A stretch of 5,685 nucleotides of DNA. It comes from Thermoplasmata archaeon. GTDB lineage: Archaea; Thermoplasmatota; Thermoplasmata; Lutacidiplasmatales; UBA184. Below, in pieces: positions 1 to 5,204 of this stretch. How positions within the stretch are numbered: position 1 is the first letter of the stretch; each line of letters opens with the position of its first letter. The DNA is taken from the NCBI GenBank assembly GCA_030044105.1, contig JASHWL010000107.1, positions 1-5,685 on the forward strand. Reading direction: 5' to 3'. The position numbers and the translations under genes were made by a program. The notes beneath the pieces are model-generated. The model saw only the letters and a program-made list of their open reading frames with translations, made no database searches and was not told where the DNA came from.

Positions 1-131
1 CCCGGCGCGAGAAGGCGGAACCGGTCGTCGAGGTACCCGAGCTTGAACGCCGCCCGGGAGCGGAGACCCTCGCGCTGGGCCGCGCGGTAGTAGGGATCGC
101 GTCGGCGCTCGCGGACGAAGCGGCGGGGCAT
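1..131 (-). CDS. rlmE: 23S rRNA 2'-O-ribose methyltransferase RlmE/FtsJ family, N-terminal fragment
   Basis: Only the first 43 codons are present; the gene runs off the left edge of the window. The reading frame starts at an ATG at 131. Residues 12-22 read DPYYRAAQREG, followed by LRSRAAFKL (23-31), GYLDDRF and LLAPG at the cut end. This is the characteristic start of the RlmE/RrmJ/FtsJ family (EGxRSRAxxKL... then a PG just before the SAM-binding core). Family members methylate a 2'-hydroxyl on the large-subunit rRNA (U2552 in E. coli) using S-adenosylmethionine. RAAFKL is closer to the archaeal/eukaryal RAAYKL than to the bacterial RAWFKL. The catalytic K-D-K-E residues lie outside the window. 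The gene is 60 bases downstream of tRNA-Pro on the same strand, so it may share its transcript. A weak TATA-like stretch near 153-159 is the only alternative promoter I see. No clear Shine-Dalgarno precedes the ATG. Confidence 0.85.
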   Translation of the reverse strand, partial: MPRRFVRERRRDPYYRAAQREGLRSRAAFKLGYLDDRFRLLAP

Positions 132-191
132 CGGCCCCCGAGTGGGGCCCCCTACATGAGCGGGGGGCGGGGCGTCCGGGAGCGCGGCCGG

Positions 192-266
192 TGGGGCCGT
201 CCGAATTTGAATCGGAGTCTCTTGCACCCCAAGCAAGAAGGATGGTCCAAGCTACCCCACGGCCCC
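192..266 (-). tRNA. tRNA-Pro, anticodon GGG
   Basis: Reading 5' to 3' on the minus strand from 266, the acceptor stem GGGGCCG pairs perfectly with CGGCCCC (193-199). T8 and A14 are present and GG18-19 lie in the D loop. The D stem has a G10-U25 wobble and a U13-U22 mismatch. The anticodon stem CTTGC/GCAAG closes a seven-base loop TTGGGGT, giving anticodon GGG with G37. The four-base variable region is AGAC, and the T stem TCCGA/TCGGA closes the loop TTCAAAT. The discriminator is A73 at 192, followed by CCG, so the CCA tail is not encoded. There is no intron. All positions fit standard numbering for a 75-base tRNA. It reads CCC and CCU proline codons. It lies between the respiratory cluster and rlmE on the same strand. 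Confidence 0.95.
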
Positions 267-302
267 ACGCCGCGCCGACGGGGCGCCGACCCGGGCCGCC
301 TA

Positions 303-315
303 GATAATCTTTCCC
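303..315 (-). promoter_or_regulatory. Candidate archaeal BRE/TATA promoter for tRNA-Pro
   Basis: On the minus strand this reads GGGAAAGATTATC, an A/T island in very GC-rich surroundings. GGGAAA fits a purine-rich BRE and GATTATC a TATA box. The box centre (about 306) predicts transcription starting near 280, about 13 bases before the mature tRNA 5' end at 266. It lies just downstream of the stop of the 59-residue gene, so the tRNA would have its own promoter. The promoter assignment is inferred from composition and spacing. Confidence 0.5.
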
Positions 316-336
316 GCCGAGCGACCGCCGCGCCGC

Positions 337-516
337 CTAGTGGTGGACGTAGAGCCAGGCGCCGATCCCCGCGACGGCGATGATCGTCGTGTTCGCGAGC
401 GTGAGCCAAAAGAACGTCCGGAGGTCCCGGCGGCCCTCGGCCGGCGTCACCTGGGGCCCCGGCATCGACGCCCCGGGCGTGGGCGTGTACGGCGTACGGA
501 ACGTCTCGTCCGCCAT
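337..516 (-). CDS. Small single-helix membrane protein, 59 residues
   Basis: The frame starts at an ATG at 516 and ends at TAG (339-337), giving 59 residues. I do not recognise a family. Residues 1-31 are hydrophilic and rich in Pro, Thr and Gly (start MADETFRTPYTPTPG), followed by RRDLR (29-33). A single hydrophobic helix spans about 35-56 (FFWLTLANTT then IIAVAGIGAWLYV), and the protein ends in His-His. The basic RRDLR before the helix suggests a cytoplasmic N-terminus with the C-terminus outside (positive-inside rule). It has typical coding character: Gly, Ala and Arg codons end mostly in G or C, and a TATA-like box lies at a fitting distance upstream. Small one-helix subunits are common in haem-copper oxidases and bc complexes, so an accessory role near the respiratory cluster is possible, but this rests on context only. 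It is shorter than many gene-finder cut-offs. Confidence 0.65.
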   Translation of the reverse strand: MADETFRTPYTPTPGASMPGPQVTPAEGRRDLRTFFWLTLANTTIIAVAGIGAWLYVHH

Positions 517-545
517 CGTCCCGATCCGCCCAGCGCCCCCGGGTT

Positions 546-552
546 CTTAATC
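546..552 (-). promoter_or_regulatory. Candidate TATA box for the 59-residue gene
   Basis: The minus strand reads GATTAAG here, with GAACC following, in an otherwise GC-dominated spacer (517-574). Its centre is about 33 bases upstream of the ATG at 516, predicting a very short leader of a few bases. No Shine-Dalgarno sequence precedes that ATG, which agrees with a near-leaderless transcript. The assignment is inferred from composition and spacing. Confidence 0.35.
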
Positions 553-574
553 GCGCGGTTCGTCCGGCGGCGGC

Positions 575-1288
575 CTACGCCGCGAACCAGGGGAGCCGCG
601 CGGCCGGTCCCGTGGGCTTGAGCACCAGGAGGTGGAGGTTCGCGCCCGGGTCGCCGGGCGCGTAGGAGTCGCGCAGCGCGAGCTGGTAGAGCAGGAAGAG
701 CGCGTCCTCGTCGGACTGCACGCCGAGCGATCGCGGGACGTCGATGCCGAAGCGCCCTTTGAGCAGAGCGAGCATCTCCTCGAAGTCGACCTGGCCCGGC
801 TCCTCCGCGTCGCGCGCGCGTCGGAAGAGGCCCACGACCACGCCGGTCGCGAGGCGGAGGACCTCCTTCGGGGCGACGACGCGCAGGTGGAAGTGCGGCC
901 CCACGGGGCTCGCGCGGCCCGCCGGCGGCACGACGAGGAACGACACCTCGGACTCGATCGTGGCCCCGGGCGTCCGTGCGATGCGGTCCCAGGTCTCGTC
1001 GGCCGCGTGGTCGCTGGGCACCACGAAGATCGCGCGTCGGGACGCGGCGCGGGCGCTCCCGCCCCCGGCCACCCAGCGCTCGATCCGGCCCGCGGGCTCG
1101 ACCGCGCCCTCGGGCTGGACGAAGACGGGGAACGTGCGGCGCGGCACGCCGGCCTCCTGGACCCAGAAGGCGGGCTCGACCTCGGTCTCGCGGCTCGCGC
1201 GGCTCACTCGGGCGTATCCCAGCCGCTTCAGCGCGCTCTCGGCGGTGCGCAGGCGGTCGGACTCGACGCCCTCCCGGTTCTCGGGCAT
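575..1288 (-). CDS. Hypothetical protein, 237 residues, soluble
   Basis: I do not recognise this protein. The frame is open further upstream, but I chose the ATG at 1288 (MPENREGVESDRLRTAESAL). The extension would run far into ctaB on the same strand and is Arg/Pro-rich shadow sequence, whereas a TATA-like box sits about 28 bases before this ATG, as expected for a leaderless archaeal mRNA. It has no signal peptide and no clear membrane helix. Visible parts are a charged helical start (about 8-35, ALKRLGY), two hydrophobic beta-like strands, RAIFVVPSD (about 88-96) and SEVSFLVVPP (about 115-124), a PHFHLRVV segment (about 132-139), an acidic helical stretch with FEEMLALLKGRFGIDVP, and a C-terminus LHLLVLKPTG. 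This suggests a mixed alpha/beta fold. It ends at TAG (577-575). It lies 56 bases downstream of ctaB, so a link to haem A or oxidase assembly is possible only by position. Confidence 0.75.
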   Translation of the reverse strand: MPENREGVESDRLRTAESALKRLGYARVSRASRETEVEPAFWVQEAGVPRRTFPVFVQPEGAVEPAGRIERWVAGGGSARAASRRAIFVVPSDHAADETWDRIARTPGATIESEVSFLVVPPAGRASPVGPHFHLRVVAPKEVLRLATGVVVGLFRRARDAEEPGQVDFEEMLALLKGRFGIDVPRSLGVQSDEDALFLLYQLALRDSYAPGDPGANLHLLVLKPTGPAARLPWFAA

Positions 1289-1299
1289 CGCGGTAGAGA

Positions 1300-1311
1300 G
1301 GCCGGCCGGCC
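1300..1311. repeat. Perfect 12-base palindrome between TATA box and start codon
   Basis: GGCCGGCCGGCC is fully self-complementary. It sits between the candidate TATA box (1314-1319) and the predicted transcription start near 1289, a place where archaeal repressors often bind. In DNA this GC-rich such a palindrome can also arise by chance, so an operator role is speculative. Confidence 0.25.
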
Positions 1312-1313
1312 GA

Positions 1314-1319
1314 GATAAG
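1314..1319 (-). promoter_or_regulatory. Candidate TATA box for the 237-residue gene
   Basis: The minus strand reads CTTATC in the 56-base spacer after ctaB. Its centre is about 28 bases upstream of the ATG at 1288, so transcription would start at or within a base or two of the start codon, giving a leaderless mRNA. No Shine-Dalgarno is visible before the ATG, which fits. This box also supports choosing 1288 as the start. Confidence 0.4.
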
Positions 1320-1344
1320 CTCGACGTCCGCACGGTCGACGGAA

Positions 1345-2265
1345 TCAGAATCCGGCCGGAACGCCGACCCTTAGGAGCGGGGCGTTGAGCGCGATCAGCA
1401 GCACGACCGCGAGCAGGTACGGTCCCGAGTAGATGAACCCGCGACGGGCCGTCGCGCGGGTCACGTTCCGCCAGAGCGGGGCCGTGAGGACGACGAACAG
1501 GAGGCCCAGCGCGAGGAGCGCGATCAGGATCGGCCAGGCGAGCACGCCCGTGAGGCCGATCACGAGCGCCGCCGGCACGAGGAGGGCGGCCGAGACGACG
1601 ACGACGCGGCCGGAGAAGCCGGGGTCGTCCATCCGCGGCAGCATCGGCAGCCCGGCCCGGGCGTAGTCGTCCCGCAGGAGCAGGGCGAGGCTCCAGAAGT
1701 GGGGCGGCGTCCAGAGGAACACGAGGATCGCGAAGGCGAGCACGCCGGGCGTCCACGCGCCGACCGCGGCGGCGCTGCCCGCGAGCGCCGGGGCGCTCCC
1801 CGCGAACCCGCCGATGACGATGTTCCAGCTCGACCGGCGCTTGAGGAAGGCCGTGTAGACGACGACGTAGGTGAGGCCGCCGAGGAAGATCGAGAAGCCG
1901 GTGAGCGGGTTCAGGAAGACCGTCGCCGCCCCGACGCCGGCGCCGAGGAACACGAGCCCGAGGACCGCGACGAGACTGCTGGGGGCGATCCGCGCGTCGG
2001 GGAGCGGGCGGCTGCGCGTGCGGTGCATGCGGGCGTCGAGGTCGCGGTCGAGGTAGTGGTTCAGCATCGCGGCGCCGGCGGAGGCCGCCGCCCCGCTCAC
2101 GACGAGGACGGCGAGCCGCGCCCAGGCGATCGACGCGGGGGAGGCGAGCAGGAAGCCGCCGACGGCCACGAGGCAGATCAGGGCCGTGATGCCGGGCTTG
2201 GCGAGCGCGACGAAGTCCCGCGCCCGGGGATGGCCCGTCGCCGCGGCCGCGGGTTGGGACGCCAT
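1345..2265 (-). CDS. ctaB: Protohaem IX farnesyltransferase (haem O synthase)
   Basis: The 306-residue product is a UbiA-family membrane prenyltransferase. It joins the farnesyl group of farnesyl diphosphate to the vinyl group of haem b, giving haem O. The first Asp-rich motif is N69-x3-D73-x3-D77 within NHYLDRDLDARM (69-80), followed by RTRSRPLP (82-89). YTAFLKRRSSWNIVIGG (137-153), WTPPHFWSLAL (185-195) and DDYARAGLPMLP (199-210) are signatures of the CtaB/CyoE branch rather than of UbiA or chlorophyll synthases. About eight or nine hydrophobic segments are visible, and the length is normal. The ATG at 2265 precedes ALAKPGI at residues 20-26, the usual family start. It follows ctaA by 31 bases, and only a weak GGGGA lies before the ATG. 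It supplies haem O to CtaA for the oxidase encoded just upstream. Confidence 0.96.
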   Translation of the reverse strand: MASQPAAAATGHPRARDFVALAKPGITALICLVAVGGFLLASPASIAWARLAVLVVSGAAASAGAAMLNHYLDRDLDARMHRTRSRPLPDARIAPSSLVAVLGLVFLGAGVGAATVFLNPLTGFSIFLGGLTYVVVYTAFLKRRSSWNIVIGGFAGSAPALAGSAAAVGAWTPGVLAFAILVFLWTPPHFWSLALLLRDDYARAGLPMLPRMDDPGFSGRVVVVSAALLVPAALVIGLTGVLAWPILIALLALGLLFVVLTAPLWRNVTRATARRGFIYSGPYLLAVVLLIALNAPLLRVGVPAGF

Positions 2266-2296
2266 CGGTTCCCCGCCGCGCCGACGCCGCGGGCCC

Positions 2297-2875
2297 TTAT
2301 CCTTCCCGTGTCGGTGCCGAGGCGATCGGGCGGTCGGGGGACGGCCGGGGCGGCGGAGCCGCCGGGGGCGAGGTCCGGGCGGCCGGCGCCTCCTCTACGG
2401 CCCGTCGGGCCCAGTCGATCCAGCGGCGGGGGAGCTGCCGGAGGTTCGCGAGGACCGCGACGATGAGGAGGATGCCGAAGAGCGCGGTCGCGATCGCGAG
2501 GTGGAGCAGCACGATCTCCGCCTTGAGCGACGACTCGATCACGAGGCCGCCGAGCAGCGCCTCGCCGACCACGAGCGCCAGCGCGAGCAGCGAGAGCCGC
2601 ATGAGGATCCGACGACCTCGCGCGAAGGCGAGCCCTAAGAGCGCGAGCCCGAGGATGCTCACGCTGAGCACGAACGCCGAGACGCGGTGGCTCCACTCGA
2701 TGGCCGCGCCGCCCGTCACGGTCGGGAAGTAGTTGCCGTTGCCGAAGCAGGTCGGCCAGTGCGGGCAGGCGAGGCCGTTGTCGGTCGTGATCACGTTCCC
2801 GCCGAGGATGATGGTGACGTAGCAGAGGATGCACGCGAGCACCGCCGCGTAACGGAACAGGTCCTGGCCGCGCAT
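2297..2875 (-). CDS. ctaA: Haem A synthase, compact four-helix archaeal type
   Basis: The 192-residue membrane protein oxidises the C8 methyl group of haem O to a formyl group, giving haem A. Four hydrophobic segments lie at about 9-28, 64-85, 93-114 and 120-144. Key features match the N-terminal half of Bacillus CtaA: the external-loop cysteine pair C37 and C43 (CPHWPTC), E60 and H63 in EWSHR, and H125 at the start of helix 4 as the second haem-ligand histidine. Classic CtaA has two such four-helix halves; this protein has one, like the half-size enzyme described from Aeropyrum pernix, so it presumably works as a dimer. Residues 160-192 form a Pro/Ala-rich hydrophilic tail, probably cytoplasmic and disordered. 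The ATG at 2875 is 4 bases after the stop of the oxidase subunit I gene, and its Shine-Dalgarno is poor, so translation is probably coupled. Confidence 0.93.
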   Translation of the reverse strand: MRGQDLFRYAAVLACILCYVTIILGGNVITTDNGLACPHWPTCFGNGNYFPTVTGGAAIEWSHRVSAFVLSVSILGLALLGLAFARGRRILMRLSLLALALVVGEALLGGLVIESSLKAEIVLLHLAIATALFGILLIVAVLANLRQLPRRWIDWARRAVEEAPAARTSPPAAPPPRPSPDRPIASAPTREG

Positions 2876-2879
2876 GGCC

Positions 2880-4571
2880 CTACGAGCTCTCCCGGGAGGT
2901 CGCGGTCGGGGTCGGCACGGGCGAGGGGGCGGGCGACGGGAGCGGCGCCGAGCGCGGGCCGGCGATCGTGACCGCGAGCTCCTCGCCCCACGGGTCGGGG
3001 CTCGTCACGGGCGCGCCGGCGTAGTAGCTGTAGACCATGTTGAAGACGAAGACCAGCTGCCCGATCCCGAGGATGTAGGCCCCGAGGGTCGAGAGGAAGT
3101 TGAGCGCCTGGAAGTTCCCGGTCCAGAGGTACGTGTACACCCGGCGGGGCATCCCCTCGGCCCCGAGGATGAACATCGGGAACAGGAGGAGGTTCACGCC
3201 GACGTAGGTCAGCAGGAAGTGGACGTGGCCCAGGCTCTGGTTGTACCAGCGCTTGGTGATGATCGGGAAATAGAAGTAGATCCCGGCGAAGATCGCCATC
3301 AGCGTCCCGCCGAGCAGGATGTAGTGGAAGTGGGCCACGACGAAGTACGTCCCGTGGTACAGGTAGTCGATCGGGATCGAGGCCAGGAACAGGCCCGAGA
3401 GACCGCCGATCACGAAGCCGGTGATGAACGCGACGCAGAACCACATCGGGACCGCCATCCAGATGCGGCCGCCCCAGAGGGTGGCGATCCAGTTGAACGT
3501 CTTCACCGCGCTCGGGACCGCGATCGCCATGGTCGCGAGCATGAACACGAACCGGACGTTCGTCGCGATCCCCGTGACGAACATGTGGTGCTCCCAGACC
3601 GCGAACGACAGCACGGCGAAGGCGCCCAGGCTGATCGCCATCGCCCCGTAGCCGAAGATGTCCTTGCGGGCGAGCTTCGGGATGATGGTGGAGAGGATCC
3701 CGAACGCCGGTAACACCATGATGTAGACCTCGGGGTGCGCGAAGAACCAGAAGATGTTCTGGTAGAGCAGCGCCCCGCCGAGCGGCGTGCCGTCGATGGA
3801 CGCGAGGATGTGCGTCCCGAAGTTCCGGTCGGAGAGGACGAAGGTCAGGGCGATGGAGAGGGACGGGAGCGCGAAGATCAGCAGGACCGAGTTGATCAGG
3901 ATCGACCAGACGAACAGAGGCATGTTCCAGTAGTGGACCCCGGGCGCCCGATGCTTCAGGATCGTGACGAGGAAGTTCACGGCCCCGAGCATCGAGGAGA
4001 TCGTGAGGATGTGGAGCCCGAGGATCCAGAGGTCGATCCCGTACGGGTTCGGGGAGAACGGCTCGAGGGAGAGCGGGACGTAGCCGGTCCAGCCCGCGTA
4101 CGCGTTCGAGAGGATCAGGATGACCCCGGCCGGCGGGAGCATCCAGAACGCGATCGCGTTGATGCGCGGGAGCGCCATCTCCCGCGAGCCGATCATCGAG
4201 GGGACGAGGTAGTTGCCGAACCCGGAGAGGGTCGGCATGATGAACATGAAGATCATCAGCACGCCGTGCATCGTGAACAGGGTCGAGTAGACGTCCGGGG
4301 TGATCCCGAGGGTCGTCTGCGGGTCGAGCCCGAGTCCCTGCACGAGGCCGAGGTCCGTGCGGATCTCGATGGCGTAGATGCCACCGATGAAGAAGAACAC
4401 GATCCCGATGACGATGTACATCAGGCCGATCTTCTGGTGGTCGGTCGTGAACAGCCACTTCTTGATCGCGCCGACCAGCCACGTGCCGTGGTAGGAGAAC
4501 GCCCAGAGGAGGAAGGTCGCGAGGCCCACGATCAGGGCGATGGCGACGTACGTCTGCTCGAAGTTCGTCAT
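2880..4571 (-). CDS. ctaD: Haem-copper oxidase subunit I (cytochrome c/quinol oxidase, A1 type)
   Basis: The 563-residue membrane protein reduces O2 to water and pumps protons. Haem ligands are H102 (low-spin haem, TMHGVLM), H416 (low-spin) and H414 (high-spin) in VVAHFHY. CuB ligands are H279 in AHPEVY, whose Y283 would be cross-linked to it, and H328/H329 in WEHHMF. E281 in HPEVY marks the A1 family with a D channel. K357 in VKTFNWIATLWGG is the K-channel lysine, and R476/R477 (GMPRR) contact haem propionates. Unusual points: the D-channel entry residue is Glu (E131, SREMALPR) instead of Asp, the Mg-site Asp after H406 is Gly (HGTYF), and Glu precedes the CuB His pair. An extra N-terminal helix (about 8-25) precedes the usual TTDHQKIGL start, and residues 540-563 are a Pro/Ser-rich tail with no subunit III fusion. 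The ATG at 4571 overlaps the preceding gene by ATGA; GGAG lies 8 bases upstream. Whether it oxidises cytochrome, copper protein or quinol cannot be told without subunit II. Confidence 0.97.
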   Translation of the reverse strand: MTNFEQTYVAIALIVGLATFLLWAFSYHGTWLVGAIKKWLFTTDHQKIGLMYIVIGIVFFFIGGIYAIEIRTDLGLVQGLGLDPQTTLGITPDVYSTLFTMHGVLMIFMFIMPTLSGFGNYLVPSMIGSREMALPRINAIAFWMLPPAGVILILSNAYAGWTGYVPLSLEPFSPNPYGIDLWILGLHILTISSMLGAVNFLVTILKHRAPGVHYWNMPLFVWSILINSVLLIFALPSLSIALTFVLSDRNFGTHILASIDGTPLGGALLYQNIFWFFAHPEVYIMVLPAFGILSTIIPKLARKDIFGYGAMAISLGAFAVLSFAVWEHHMFVTGIATNVRFVFMLATMAIAVPSAVKTFNWIATLWGGRIWMAVPMWFCVAFITGFVIGGLSGLFLASIPIDYLYHGTYFVVAHFHYILLGGTLMAIFAGIYFYFPIITKRWYNQSLGHVHFLLTYVGVNLLLFPMFILGAEGMPRRVYTYLWTGNFQALNFLSTLGAYILGIGQLVFVFNMVYSYYAGAPVTSPDPWGEELAVTIAGPRSAPLPSPAPSPVPTPTATSRESS

Positions 4572-4945
4572 ACGAGCAGCTCCGCGATCAGGTAGGCGAT
4601 CGCCGCGCCGGCGATCACGACGATCAGGATCTTCAGGAACCGCGCCTGCGCCTCCACCGTCACCGGGCCGGGCGCCGGCGGGGTCACCCGGCGGCCGAGC
4701 GGCCAGACGCGGTAGGTGCGGTCGATGAGGTGAACGATCAGCGCGGCCATGAGGAACATCAGCGCGACCGCGTACCCGAACGACTGCTGCGCGCCGGGGC
4801 TCGTGAGCGGCCCGATGAGCACCGCCGCGTAGACGACCAGGACCGCGATCCCGATCAGCATCAGCAGCGTGATCGCGTCGTAGAGGTCGAGCACCCGGCG
4901 GCGGAGCCGCCGCAGCTCGTCGCGGTCCAGCGGCGGGCTACTCAA
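4568..4945 (-). CDS. Small three-helix membrane protein of the respiratory operon, 125 residues
   Basis: I do not recognise a named family. The start is a TTG at 4945, supported by GGAGGAT 8 bases upstream and by an 8-base overlap with the previous gene; it ends at TGA, overlapping the subunit I start in ATGA. A charged amphipathic N-terminus (residues 5-22, RDELRRLRRRVLDLYD) is followed by three hydrophobic segments at about 24-45, 56-74 and 103-121. Between the second and third is a basic, Pro-rich loop (RTYRVWPLGRR then VTPPAPGP). There are no Cys residues and no haem-binding motif; the single His (H72) is in helix 2. The tight coupling between cytochrome b and oxidase subunit I suggests an accessory subunit or assembly factor of either complex, or a bridge between them; this is inference from position. 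Confidence 0.85.
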   Translation of the reverse strand: MSSPPLDRDELRRLRRRVLDLYDAITLLMLIGIAVLVVYAAVLIGPLTSPGAQQSFGYAVALMFLMAALIVHLIDRTYRVWPLGRRVTPPAPGPVTVEAQARFLKILIVVIAGAAIAYLIAELLV

Positions 4946-5204
4946 AGAGATCGATCCTCCGCACGGCCGTGCCGCGGTACCGGTCGACCCGGTAGAGGAT
5001 GCCGGCCATGAACAGGAACGAGAGCGCGGCGGTGACGCCGCCCACGCCCACGGCCACGAGCCCGTAGAGGTCCGCCTGGACCAGGTCGAGGACCCCCAGC
5101 ACGACCGCCGCGGACCCGACGGTGCCCAGCACGAGGAACACGGCGAGGATCCCCCAGAGCACGCCCGTCCGCCACTGCTTCGTCTCGGGGGCCGGGCTAC
5201 TCAC
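4938..5204 (-). CDS. Small two-helix membrane protein of the respiratory operon, 88 residues
   Basis: I do not recognise a family. The start is a GTG at 5204, fixed by a perfect GGAGGTGA Shine-Dalgarno 6 bases upstream; the gene overlaps the end of cytochrome b by 8 bases. After a short polar N-terminus (MSSPAPETKQWR) there are two hydrophobic segments, about 13-39 and 45-71, the second rich in Gly and Ala, then a basic tail (YRVDRYRGTAVRR) ending IDLFE. Basic residues on both outer ends suggest a hairpin with both termini in the cytoplasm. There are no Cys or His residues, so it is unlikely to bind haem or metal itself. Its position directly after cytochrome b points to a small structural subunit of the bc-type complex or of an oxidase supercomplex, by inference only. 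It ends at TAG, overlapping the next gene's start by 8 bases. Confidence 0.85.
   Translation of the reverse strand: MSSPAPETKQWRTGVLWGILAVFLVLGTVGSAAVVLGVLDLVQADLYGLVAVGVGGVTAALSFLFMAGILYRVDRYRGTAVRRIDLFE
4954..4960 (-). promoter_or_regulatory. Shine-Dalgarno for the 125-residue gene (fixes a TTG start)
   Basis: The minus strand reads GGAGGAT, 8 bases before the TTG at 4945 and inside the end of the preceding gene. It matches the 16S rRNA 3' end over GGAGG and supports the rare TTG start. Confidence 0.7.

Noticed and set aside
152..409. Minus-strand 85-residue frame over the tRNA
   Set aside because: It covers a clear tRNA-Pro gene and the end of the 59-residue gene in another frame, and has no coding character beyond Arg/Pro bias.
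632..1318. Long plus-strand reading frames opposite the 237-residue gene
   Set aside because: Arg/Ala/Gly-rich low-complexity translation typical of antisense frames in GC-rich genes; the minus strand has the coherent protein with a promoter-like box.
1321..1344. Inverted repeat TCGAC/GTCGA after ctaB as a terminator
   Set aside because: The stem is only five base pairs and no T-run follows, so neither a bacterial intrinsic nor an archaeal poly-T terminator is supported.
1289..1756. N-terminal extension of the 237-residue protein to a start at 1756
   Set aside because: The added 156 residues run deep into ctaB on the same strand and look like shadow sequence; the ATG at 1288 has a TATA-like box at leaderless distance.
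2297..2303. GGATAAG as a separate TATA box for ctaB
   Set aside because: It contains the ctaA stop codon and its spacing (about 35 bases from the ATG) is long for a leaderless start; cotranscription with ctaA explains ctaB adequately.
1699..2466. Plus-strand 255-residue frame across ctaB and the end of ctaA
   Set aside because: Its composition (runs of Glu, Asp, Arg, Gly) is a mirror of membrane-protein codons; it overlaps two confidently identified genes and has no domain.
2791..4482. Second 563-residue minus-strand frame overlapping subunit I
   Set aside because: It is the out-of-frame shadow of the oxidase gene, made of Arg/Pro/Asp/His repeats with no haem-copper motifs.
3735..4595. Plus-strand 286-residue acidic frame opposite subunit I
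   Set aside because: Antisense shadow: almost only Asp, Glu, Arg, Val and His; no recognisable fold or start signal.
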